A DNA stretch of 64,000 nt. Source: Lachnospiraceae bacterium UBA7054. Lineage in GTDB: Bacteria > Bacillota > Clostridia > Lachnospirales > Lachnospiraceae. Position 1 is the first letter of the stretch. Every line of letters begins with the position of its first letter. Positions 44,376-51,796 of this stretch are shown here, in pieces. A program made the position numbers and the translations under genes. The notes below the pieces were generated by a model. It worked only from the letters and a program-made list of their open reading frames with translations. It was not told where the DNA came from and did not search any database. The stretch covers positions 1 to 64,000 of the forward strand of contig DLAF01000013.1 in assembly GCA_002492725.1 (NCBI GenBank), in the 5' to 3' direction.

Positions 44376-45308
44376 CTATTTTGAAAATTGATAGTTGCCG
44401 TCGACTGTCACATAAAAATCTCTGTCGCCCCGGTAAACCGACTTATCACCACTCACTTTCCATTTCCCTTCTGCCAGATGATATTTCACGCCCGCTTTCA
44501 ACGCATATTCGCCGCTTTTGGAAATGACATTACTCTCATCCGGTGTTTCCGGCTCCTCCGGCTTGGGTTCCGGCGTCTCGGTTCCTGATATCGTAATGCT
44601 GCAGGACTCTTCATTGCCCGCCTCGTCGATCGCCTTGATCTCACAGGCTGTACTGTTCTCCTTTGCCGCCATCATATAACTGCCGTTTTCGGGTGCCACG
44701 GGCTGCTGGTTTACCAGAACACTTTTTAAATTGGCGTCCTCCACCACAAATCTGGTTTCTTTCGAATATGTCTGTCCCGTCACCAATGGCTGCCCCGACG
44801 CAGCTTCTTTTATCACAGGTTTCTGCGTATCTACAACGATTCCATTGGAACGGGCGTAATATTTCTGTGTCCCTGCTTCCACTTTTACATAGATAACATA
44901 TTTTCCATCTTGGGAGAGACAAACAGTTTCGGACGAAGACTGCTGCTTCGTCCAGCTCAAAGAATCCATCTGTTCTTCCGTCTTTGCTTCGGCTTCGATA
45001 TCCGTCACACTGTCCTTATACCAGGAAACGGAAACCGATTGATCACTCTGAACCAAAAACGCTACTTGCGGTCCCCAATAATTGATATATTCAAAAGTAA
45101 TCTTACCTCCCAGGCTGCAAGTGCAGTCATTTCCGTCCCTTGTGATGGCAATCACAGGCGCTGCCGCAGTTTCCGGAATATCATTTGCAGAAACTGCGCT
45201 CACAGCCGTCTCTTCCTTTTCTTCCGCCAACATCGTACTCATCGGCATCATGGCCCCGACCAGCACCGCCAGACCAAAGGCTGCCGTCTTTTTCCATATC
45301 CTGCGCAT
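44376..45308 (-). CDS. Secreted surface protein of unknown function with Ig-like regions
   Basis: The 310-residue protein has a signal peptide (about 1-28, MRRIWKKTAAFGLAVLVGAM). Two beta-rich regions follow that look Ig-like, the second with the AIDEAGNEESCSITISG ending common in bacterial Ig-like modules. Then come a PEP-rich spacer and a C-terminal segment of about 50 residues. No membrane anchor or sortase motif is present. It is the first gene of the cyclase operon, 42 bases before the FecR gene, and is likely to act outside the cell with it. Confidence 0.75.
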   Translation of the reverse strand: MRRIWKKTAAFGLAVLVGAMMPMSTMLAEEKEETAVSAVSANDIPETAAAPVIAITRDGNDCTCSLGGKITFEYINYWGPQVAFLVQSDQSVSVSWYKDSVTDIEAEAKTEEQMDSLSWTKQQSSSETVCLSQDGKYVIYVKVEAGTQKYYARSNGIVVDTQKPVIKEAASGQPLVTGQTYSKETRFVVEDANLKSVLVNQQPVAPENGSYMMAAKENSTACEIKAIDEAGNEESCSITISGTETPEPKPEEPETPDESNVISKSGEYALKAGVKYHLAEGKWKVSGDKSVYRGDRDFYVTVDGNYQFSK

Positions 45309-45399
45309 ATCTTCCGCCTCCAGCTCTTACCCCTAAAACTTATCCTAAATTTCGACATGCAGTCCGTCCTTAAAGTGAGACTGCCGCTTATTTTATAAT

Positions 45400-45428
45400 A
45401 TTTTACACGATATCCATTATTTGGTCAA
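45400..45428 (-). promoter_or_regulatory. Sigma-A promoter of the CHASE2-cyclase operon
   Basis: On the minus strand TTGACC (45423-45428) and TAAAAT (45400-45405) are 17 bases apart, about 85 bases before ATG 45308. No comparable promoter was noticed in the short gaps of the genes downstream as far as 37258. Confidence 0.75.
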
Positions 45429-45466
45429 TCGTTTCACAATCGGAAACATGCTAAATACAATTTCAA

Positions 45467-45499
45467 AAAGCCCCCGCGCCATTTAGTCGCAGGGGCTTT
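45467..45499 (-). terminator. Intrinsic terminator of metK
   Basis: AAAGCCCC and GGGGCTTT pair, extended by GCG/CGC around a 10-base loop. On the minus strand the stem is followed by TTTTTG. It starts 34 bases beyond the metK stop. Confidence 0.8.
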
Positions 45500-45532
45500 G
45501 CTATTTTGTTTATGACATTCGTGTCATATGTG

Positions 45533-46714
45533 TTACAGATACTTCTTCAGCGCATCCACCTTGTCAAGTTTCTCCCAAGGCAGATCCAGATCGTCTCTGC
45601 CAAAGTGTCCGTATGCCGCGGTCTGCTTGTAGATCGGACGGCGCAGATCGAGCATCTTGATAATGCCTGCGGGCCGCAGATCAAAGTTTTCTCTCACAAT
45701 CTCCACCAGCTTGTCGTCCGCAATCTTGCCCGTGCCGAAGGTGTCCACCATAACGGAAGTGGGCTGTGCCACACCGATTGCGTAGGAAAGCTGAATCTCG
45801 CACTTGTCCGCGATGCCTGCCGCCACGATATTCTTTGCCACATAACGCGCCGCGTAAGCCGCAGAACGGTCCACCTTTGTGCAGTCCTTGCCGGAGAAAG
45901 CACCGCCGCCGTGACGGGCATAGCCGCCGTAGGTGTCCACGATGATCTTACGGCCTGTCAATCCCGCATCGCCGTGAGGGCCGCCGATCACGAAACGTCC
46001 CGTAGGATTGATAAAGAATTTGGTCTTATCGTCGATGAGTTCCTTCGGCAGAACGGGATCAAACACATACTTTTTGATATCCTCGTGAATCTGCTCCTGC
46101 GTCACGTCATCGTCATGCTGGGTGGATAATACGACTGCCTCCAGACGAACCGGCTTGCCGTCCTCGTCGTACTCCACGGAAACCTGGCTCTTGCCGTCGG
46201 GTCTCAAATACTTAAGCGTGCCGTTCTTACGGACTTCCGTCAGTTTCTTTGCCAGCTTGTGCGCCAAATCGATGGGATAAGGCATGTAAGCCTCGGTCTC
46301 GTTGGTCGCGTAGCCGAACATCATACCCTGATCGCCCGCGCCCGTGTCCAGATTGTCGGTCTGCTCACCCTTCTTTGCTTCCAGCGCCTTGTCCACGCCC
46401 ATCGCGATATCCGCCGACTGCTCGTCGATCGCTACGAACACCGCGCAGGTGTTGGCATCAAAACCGTACTCTGACTTCGTGTAGCCAATTTCCTTAACGG
46501 TATCACGCACGATTTTCTGCATATCCACGTACGCATTGGTCGTAATCTCGCCCGTCACCAGCACAAACCCCGTGCAGACCGCCGTTTCACAGGCCACGCG
46601 GCTCATGGGATCTTTTTCCATGCAGGCATCCAGGATCGCGTCAGAGATCGCGTCGCAGACTTTGTCGGGATGTCCCTCTGTTACAGACTCGGATGTAAAT
46701 AATCTTTTCTCCAT
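45533..46714 (-). CDS. metK: S-adenosylmethionine synthetase
   Basis: The 393-residue enzyme makes SAM from methionine and ATP. It shows GHPDKVCDAISDAILD, the ATP loop GAGDQGMMFGYA, the metal-binding DGKSQV, and GGHPDxG-type GGPHGDAGLTGRKIIVDTYGG. The length is normal. GGAGAGG precedes the ATG. Expression is controlled by a SAM-I riboswitch and terminator in the leader, a feedback loop on its own product. Confidence 0.98.
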   Translation of the reverse strand: MEKRLFTSESVTEGHPDKVCDAISDAILDACMEKDPMSRVACETAVCTGFVLVTGEITTNAYVDMQKIVRDTVKEIGYTKSEYGFDANTCAVFVAIDEQSADIAMGVDKALEAKKGEQTDNLDTGAGDQGMMFGYATNETEAYMPYPIDLAHKLAKKLTEVRKNGTLKYLRPDGKSQVSVEYDEDGKPVRLEAVVLSTQHDDDVTQEQIHEDIKKYVFDPVLPKELIDDKTKFFINPTGRFVIGGPHGDAGLTGRKIIVDTYGGYARHGGGAFSGKDCTKVDRSAAYAARYVAKNIVAAGIADKCEIQLSYAIGVAQPTSVMVDTFGTGKIADDKLVEIVRENFDLRPAGIIKMLDLRRPIYKQTAAYGHFGRDDLDLPWEKLDKVDALKKYL

Positions 46715-46756
46715 GTTTCCTCTCCTTTGTTTTTATGATTTTTTTAATAAAAGAAG

Positions 46757-46784
46757 CCCTCTTATTTCTCTTCGAAATAAGGGG
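46757..46784 (-). terminator. Regulated terminator of the metK leader
   Basis: On the minus strand CCCCTTATTTC pairs with GAAATAAGAGGG (one bulge) and is followed by CTTCTTTT. It is the expression platform of the SAM riboswitch. Confidence 0.88.
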
Positions 46785-46806
46785 ACTCGACATACAACCA
46801 CCAAAT

Positions 46807-46920
46807 CCTCTTATTGTTCGATCATGCTGCATAGCAGCTTCGCTCAGGTTGGCACCTTCCTTGTCAGGGGTTGCCGTGGCTTCATCGATCCTATGTATCT
46901 CCACCACTCTGAATAAGAGA
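46807..46920 (-). ncRNA. SAM-I (S-box) riboswitch upstream of metK
   Basis: On the minus strand P1 pairs CTCTTATT (46912-46919) with AATAAGAG (46808-46815). Inside are the kink-turn signature GATGAAGCCACGGCAACC and the conserved AAGGTGCCAACCTGAG and its helix. The order and spacing match the S-box class. The P1 3' strand repeats the AATAAGAGG of the terminator 3' arm, so SAM binding and antitermination exclude each other. Confidence 0.95.
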
Positions 46921-46968
46921 AAGATATCGCGATATAAAATTTTTGTCTGCACTTCTTATCTATACACT

Positions 46969-46997
46969 AAAATACACCCATCTGTATTTTGTGTCAA
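46969..46997 (-). promoter_or_regulatory. Sigma-A promoter of the metK leader
   Basis: On the minus strand TTGACA (46992-46997) and TATTTT (46969-46974) are 17 bases apart. Transcription would start near 46962, about 40 bases before the riboswitch. The -35 lies within 15 bases of the murA stop codon. Confidence 0.75.
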
Positions 46998-47007
46998 TAC
47001 CCGATCG

Positions 47008-48300
47008 TCAACTTACCTTCAATTTAAATTTCTGCAGTTCCCGCTCCGTTGTCACCAGGTCAATCTGCGCACCCAAACCCTGCAGCTTCAAATGAAAGTC
47101 CTCATAGCCGCGCTCAATATACTTTATATTGTCCACCGTGCTGACCCCGTCCGCCGCCAATGCCGCGATAACAAGCGCAGCGCCTGCACGCAGATCAGGC
47201 GCGGTTATGCCGGCCCCGGTATATTTGGAAACACCGTCGATAATGGCGGTATTGCCTTCCACCTTGATATTCGCCCCCATGCTGGTAAGCTCGTCCACAT
47301 ATTTAAAACGATTCTCGAAAATACTCTCCGTCACAATGCTGGTACCTGTGGAAAGTCCCAGTGCCACCGTGATCTGCGGCTGCATATCCGTGGGAAATCC
47401 CGGATAAGGCAAAGTCTTGACATGGGTATGCCCGAGAGGTTTTGATGCCACCACACGCACCGCGTCATCAGACTCCTCGATCTCACAGCCGATTTCCAAA
47501 AGTTTTGCGCTGATGGATTCTAAGTGCTTGGGGATCACGTTCTTCACCGTCACGTCGCCCTTGGTCACCGCCGCCGCAAACATGAACGTACCCGCCTCGA
47601 TCTGATCGGGAATAATGCCGTACTCCGTTCCGTGGAGCTTTTGCACGCCCTTGATACGGATCACATCGGTACCCGCGCCCTTGATATTGGCGCCCATACT
47701 GTTTAAAAAGCTGGCAAGATCAACGACATGAGGTTCTTTGGCCGCGTTCTCGATCACCGTAGTGCCCTCCGCCATCACTGCCGCCATCATCACGTTCATG
47801 GTCGCTCCCACGGTCACCACGTCCATGTAGATATGGTTGCCCTTTAGCTTATTCGCCTCGGTGATGATCAGGCCGTGCTCGATCCTGACACTCGCGCCCA
47901 GCGCCCGAAATCCCTTGATATGCTGATCAATGGGCCTAAGTCCGATATTACAGCCGCCCGGAAGCGCAACCTCCGCCTTGCTGTATTTGCCTAAAAGCGC
48001 TCCCAGAAGATAGTAGGAAGCCCTGATCTTTTTGATATAATCGTCCTCGATCACCAGATCGTGAACCTGTGAAGCGTTGATCTGCACCGTATGCCTGTCG
48101 ATTCGGTTGATCACCACGCCGATACTCTCCATCGCCTGCATCATCACATTGGTGTCCCTGACATCGGGCACATTCTCTATCACTACGGTCTCATCCGTCA
48201 TAATAGCTGCCGCCAGAATTGCAAGCGCGGCATTCTTAGCGCCGCCGATCTCCACCTCGCCGACTAACGGATTCCCGCCTTTAATCGCATATTGTTCCAT
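47008..48300 (-). CDS. murA: UDP-N-acetylglucosamine 1-carboxyvinyltransferase
   Basis: The 430-residue enzyme makes the first committed step of peptidoglycan synthesis. It transfers enolpyruvate from PEP to UDP-GlcNAc. The fosfomycin-reactive Cys is present in LPGGCNIGLRPIDQH, so it is the fosfomycin-sensitive form. GGAKNAALAILAAAIM and GYPGFPTDMQPQ are also typical. Firmicutes often have two copies; which paralogue this is cannot be told here. Confidence 0.96.
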   Translation of the reverse strand: MEQYAIKGGNPLVGEVEIGGAKNAALAILAAAIMTDETVVIENVPDVRDTNVMMQAMESIGVVINRIDRHTVQINASQVHDLVIEDDYIKKIRASYYLLGALLGKYSKAEVALPGGCNIGLRPIDQHIKGFRALGASVRIEHGLIITEANKLKGNHIYMDVVTVGATMNVMMAAVMAEGTTVIENAAKEPHVVDLASFLNSMGANIKGAGTDVIRIKGVQKLHGTEYGIIPDQIEAGTFMFAAAVTKGDVTVKNVIPKHLESISAKLLEIGCEIEESDDAVRVVASKPLGHTHVKTLPYPGFPTDMQPQITVALGLSTGTSIVTESIFENRFKYVDELTSMGANIKVEGNTAIIDGVSKYTGAGITAPDLRAGAALVIAALAADGVSTVDNIKYIERGYEDFHLKLQGLGAQIDLVTTERELQKFKLKVS

Positions 48301-48378
48301 ATATGTTTACTTGCCTTTCACAATCGGATAATAACCAAATTTAAATATCAATCATAAAATATACAAACATTAAAGTAC

Positions 48379-48406
48379 AGTATACCAGATTTTACATATT
48401 TGTAAA
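48379..48406 (-). promoter_or_regulatory. Promoter of murA
   Basis: On the minus strand TTTACA (48401-48406) and TATACT (48379-48384) are 16 bases apart, about 80 bases before the ATG. Confidence 0.65.
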
Positions 48407-48450
48407 GTCTGCTGTTGGCCACGGCATTCACAAAGCCGCGAAGTGAGCCG

Positions 48451-50028
48451 TCAATTCAGGTAATCGAACGGATTCACCTGTGTCCCATTGATCAGGATTT
48501 CAAAGTGAATATGCGGCCCCGTACTCACGCCGGTATTGCCGCTAAGGGCAATCTTCTGACCCTGATTCACAGTCTGTCCCTGTTTCACTAAAATCTTGCT
48601 CAAATGCCCGTAGCGGGTCTGCCTGCCGTCCGCATGGTCGATATAGACCACATAGCCGTAGCCTTTCCCCCAGCCTGCTCTGGAAACCCTGCCCGTACAG
48701 GACGCCATAACCGCCGTACCGACGGGCGTCGCCCAATCCACACCTTTATGATAGGTGCTCGCGCCTCTGGTAGGCGCCTTACGCCTGCCAAATCTCGAGG
48801 AAAGCCTGCCGCCCGAAATCGGTTTTAAATAAGTGGGCGGAATCTTTGTACCGCGCTCCACGATCTTAGGCACAGCCGCATAGGTGATTTCCTCTTTCAG
48901 AATTTCCCTGGAAACCTCCTCATTGTTGCGATAAGATACGTCCACCACCACCTTGCGATGGCCCGCGGAAGGCTCCTGCAAAGTCTGTGTTTGATTTGTG
49001 TACCAATCGTCATTATCTACATAGATGATATCTGCTTCGTAATCTTCTTCATAGTACATCTGCTCCGTGCGTTCCACGGAAAGCTCCGGCTCCGGCACGG
49101 TCACGATCAGCTCGTCTCCCACGCGAATCAGGGAATTTTCATCCTCGATCGTCTCGTTCATGGCAATCAGCCGATCCAGCGGGATCCCGTTATTCTCCGC
49201 GATCTGGGAAAGCGTATCTCCCGCAACCACTTCGTAAATCTGCTCTTTTTCCTGATCTTTGGTCACTTCCTCGATTGCCTGATCCAGAGGCGTCAGTTCA
49301 TAATCCTGCAGATAGGATTCTACCACTTCCACCGTATCGCCGAAATTGAGCTCCAAAAGCCCCAATTCATAGTCGGAAAAATCTTTCTCCATAGCCGGTT
49401 CGATATCCGCAAAAATATCATTCAGCGCAGCGTTAATGCCGGCGCTGGTCATAACTTCTTCCGTTTCTTCTTCCTGAAACTCCTTCTTGGAATAAATCTG
49501 TGTCGTCAGTACATTCAACTCACGTTCGGAGTCGAGCACCAGATCCGCATAGTAATTTCTTTCGGTATCATACTTTTTGAGGGAAGCCTGCAGCAGTGCA
49601 AGTACCTCCTCCGTACTCGCCAGATTGACGGTGTACTCATTGATCTTCACCGTGTAGGATCGGTTCAAGGTCTCCTTGACGCTGCCCCGCAGCGCAGTCA
49701 GCATATTGGAAATTATGACATCTTTGTCATCTATTTCGCCCCAGAGTACCTCCTCGCCCTCCCAGGTAAGATTACTCTCGGCAAGCACCATCTCATCGCT
49801 CTCGCCGGCAAGGCTCCTTCTGGCTTCGATCAGACACACATCGGCTTCTTTCGCATCGCCCATCACGCCTACCTGCACGCCGTTTAAGTACACCGTGAAA
49901 TAATTATCCCCGGTACTTTCAAGGCTCTGCCATTGCGGCAGGAAAAAGGCGGCGGCAACACACGCAAGCACCGCAACCTTAATATATGCAATTCTCATTT
50001 TTTTATAATGTCTGCTCAATATTTTCAT
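48451..50028 (-). CDS. M23-family peptidase with LysM and G5 domains
   Basis: The 525-residue envelope protein has one N-terminal membrane segment (about 14-32) and a large helical/beta region. A LysM domain (EVVAGDTLSQIAENNGIP, about 270-320) and a G5 domain (about 365-405) follow. The C-terminal LytM/M23 metallopeptidase has zinc ligands in HKGVDWA and HIHFEI. It would bind and cut peptidoglycan cross-links outside the membrane. The start is not certain: ATG 50028 is chosen over TTG 50043, but neither has a strong ribosome site. Confidence 0.92.
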   Translation of the reverse strand: MKILSRHYKKMRIAYIKVAVLACVAAAFFLPQWQSLESTGDNYFTVYLNGVQVGVMGDAKEADVCLIEARRSLAGESDEMVLAESNLTWEGEEVLWGEIDDKDVIISNMLTALRGSVKETLNRSYTVKINEYTVNLASTEEVLALLQASLKKYDTERNYYADLVLDSERELNVLTTQIYSKKEFQEEETEEVMTSAGINAALNDIFADIEPAMEKDFSDYELGLLELNFGDTVEVVESYLQDYELTPLDQAIEEVTKDQEKEQIYEVVAGDTLSQIAENNGIPLDRLIAMNETIEDENSLIRVGDELIVTVPEPELSVERTEQMYYEEDYEADIIYVDNDDWYTNQTQTLQEPSAGHRKVVVDVSYRNNEEVSREILKEEITYAAVPKIVERGTKIPPTYLKPISGGRLSSRFGRRKAPTRGASTYHKGVDWATPVGTAVMASCTGRVSRAGWGKGYGYVVYIDHADGRQTRYGHLSKILVKQGQTVNQGQKIALSGNTGVSTGPHIHFEILINGTQVNPFDYLN

Positions 50029-50073
50029 TCGGATAATATGCAATCATCTTTTCTGCGCATCCATAGCTTAACC

Positions 50074-50595
50074 TTAAAACGGTTTACTATTCGTCAATTG
50101 CAAAATAAACGGAATCAAAGTGACTGCGATATCTGCTATCACACCCACCAGGATCACAATGGACAACCACAGAGGCGTCCCCCCACCCTTGACCGCTTTT
50201 GCCTGCTCAGTCTGTTTTGTGAGTTCTTCCGTGAATGCCGCCTGCACATTGCGATAGACTTTCACATTCTCCTTGTGCATAAAGTCCTCGGACTGCGAAA
50301 TGCGCTCTTCCAAAAGCGCCTTGACCGCGGCAAGTTCCTGCTCCACATTTTCTGCATCCTTTTTCTCCGCTTCCAGAGTATCCAGCTTTTCCATGCACTC
50401 CGAAAGAACCTTTTGTACACTCTCCACATTCTCGGAAGTCTTGAGATTTACCCTGCGGATCTCCTGCATGACCTCATCATAGGCTTTCAATTGATTCTGC
50501 ATCTGCGCCATTTTGGCAGCCTCCGCCGCCGAATTTGCGCGAATCATTTCCTGCGCGTTTCTTTTCTGTGCAAGTTTATCGATAAAAGTATCCAT
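50074..50595 (-). CDS. Tail-anchored coiled-coil protein of unknown function
   Basis: The 173-residue protein is almost entirely helical. A coiled coil runs from about residue 20 to 130, and one membrane segment sits near the C-terminus (about 142-165, WLSIVILVGVIADIAVTLIPFIL). The last few residues (QLTNSKPF) would be outside. It precedes the M23 peptidase gene by 45 bases in the same direction, so it may regulate or localise that wall enzyme; this is inferred from position only. GAGAGGAAAT precedes the start. Confidence 0.8.
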   Translation of the reverse strand: MDTFIDKLAQKRNAQEMIRANSAAEAAKMAQMQNQLKAYDEVMQEIRRVNLKTSENVESVQKVLSECMEKLDTLEAEKKDAENVEQELAAVKALLEERISQSEDFMHKENVKVYRNVQAAFTEELTKQTEQAKAVKGGGTPLWLSIVILVGVIADIAVTLIPFILQLTNSKPF

Positions 50596-50964
50596 CTTTA
50601 TTTCCTCTCTGCTTTGCCGTGCGTCACAAATCGTGCACCACTCATTGCCACCTCGTACATCTTACCATTTCCCGCTTTCTTTGACAACAGGGAAAAGTTT
50701 TCTCTTTTTGTGCACATTGCATATATTTATCTCCCCGCCTTTTGCATTGTTGGGAATATTAACTATAACTTTACATTTTGTTCACAGTTTATTCATATTG
50801 TGGAAGTATACTAAATTTAACATAAATCAAACGAGATGTCGTATAACTTATACACATAGATAAATTTTTTCATAATAGCCCGGGTGCCGCAAGGTGCCTG
50901 GGCACTCCTCATGTTACGCGCATTTCGAGTCTCTGCTTATGCGCGCAAACAAAAAGAGGACTTT
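50596..50964. other. Intergenic region with two hairpins and no gene
   Basis: This 369-base gap between the coiled-coil gene and the RelQ-like gene contains no supported ORF. It is AT-rich in its middle. It holds a GC-rich hairpin at 50878-50903 (GCCCGGG...CTGGGC, GCAA loop) and a second stem GCGCAT/ATGCGC at 50918-50944. Both lie just past the RelQ terminator. The promoter of the coiled-coil gene must lie here, but I found no strong match. Confidence 0.6.
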
Positions 50965-50975
50965 TCAGTCCTCTT
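50954..50975 (-). terminator. Intrinsic terminator overlapping the relQ-like stop codon
   Basis: On the minus strand AAGAGGAC and GTCCTCTT pair. The TGA stop of the alarmone synthetase lies in the six-base loop. TTTGTTTG follows. Confidence 0.8.
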
Positions 50976-51642
50976 CTTCCTGTCTGATGTGCGAAACTTC
51001 TTCCTCCTGCCCGATATGTAAGATTTCCTCATTCAGGGACATCATCCTGGCATCCAAAGCCGCCACCATCTGGGCGCACTCCACCAACTGTTCCCTGATA
51101 TGCTCCGGCGCATTCCCCTCGAATTTATAATGGATCTTGTGCTCAAGGCTCGCCCAGAAATCCATGGCAACCGTGCGGATCTGAATCTCCACCTTCGTAT
51201 CCGCGATCCGATCCGAAAGATAAACGGGAACCGACACCAGCATATGGTAGCTCTTGTAGCCGCTGGCCTTCGGATTCACGATATAATCCTTCACGGAAAG
51301 GACACGTATGTCGCGTTGGCTGCTGATCATCTCCGCGATCTGATAAATATCCGACGCAAAAGAACAGATTACACGGATGCCCGCAATGTCATTGACATAC
51401 TTGACCATATTTTCCAGGGTAGACTCCTTGCCGTGCTTTTTCAATTTTTTGACGATGCTCTCAGGCGTCTTGATGCGCCACTTGATGTGCTCGATCGGAT
51501 TGTAGCGGTGCACGTGCTGAAACTCGTCGTTTAAAATCTCCAGCTTTGTCGATATCTGTTTCAATGCGGAATTATAAATCAATTGCAGCTCTTTCCAACT
51601 GTCAATATCGCCGTCTTTATCTCTTTCAACCATTACTTCCAT
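50965..51642 (-). CDS. Small alarmone synthetase, RelQ/YjbM-like
   Basis: The 225-residue protein has only the RelA/SpoT synthetase domain, with no HD hydrolase, TGS or ACT part. Motifs include HIKWRIKTPESIVKKL, DIAGIRVICSF, KASGYKSYHMLV and VEIQIRTVAMDFWASLEHKIHYKF. It should make (p)ppGpp from GTP/GDP and ATP. ATG 51642 follows GAGGGAG; the frame is open to 51714, which lies next to the -10 element. Confidence 0.94.
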   Translation of the reverse strand: MEVMVERDKDGDIDSWKELQLIYNSALKQISTKLEILNDEFQHVHRYNPIEHIKWRIKTPESIVKKLKKHGKESTLENMVKYVNDIAGIRVICSFASDIYQIAEMISSQRDIRVLSVKDYIVNPKASGYKSYHMLVSVPVYLSDRIADTKVEIQIRTVAMDFWASLEHKIHYKFEGNAPEHIREQLVECAQMVAALDARMMSLNEEILHIGQEEEVSHIRQEEED

Positions 51643-51734
51643 AACAAATAACTCCCTCGATCCTACATAGATTGTGCAGTACACGCTGCCGTTTTCCATC
51701 TCACGTCTGTTCACTGCTCGTTGCTATCATGTAT

Positions 51735-51743
51735 ATTATACCA
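51735..51743 (-). promoter_or_regulatory. Extended -10 promoter of the relQ-like gene
   Basis: On the minus strand TGG-TATAAT gives a TGn extended -10 with perfect TATAAT (51735-51740). The -35 region is poor, as often seen with extended -10 promoters. Confidence 0.65.
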
Positions 51744-51796
51744 CACCCGCACAAAAAATGTATATTTTAGCCAAAATTTTCCTAAATTTTAATAAT

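Noticed and set aside
45233..45399. Riboswitch-like structure upstream of the cyclase operon
   Set aside because: No GEMM-type or other recognisable riboswitch core was found in the short leader between the promoter and ATG 45308.
48958..49887. Plus-strand ORF of 309 codons opposite the M23 peptidase gene
   Set aside because: It is low-complexity and hydrophobic (Phe, Ile, His-rich), antisense to a gene with LysM, G5 and M23 domains, and has no start signals.
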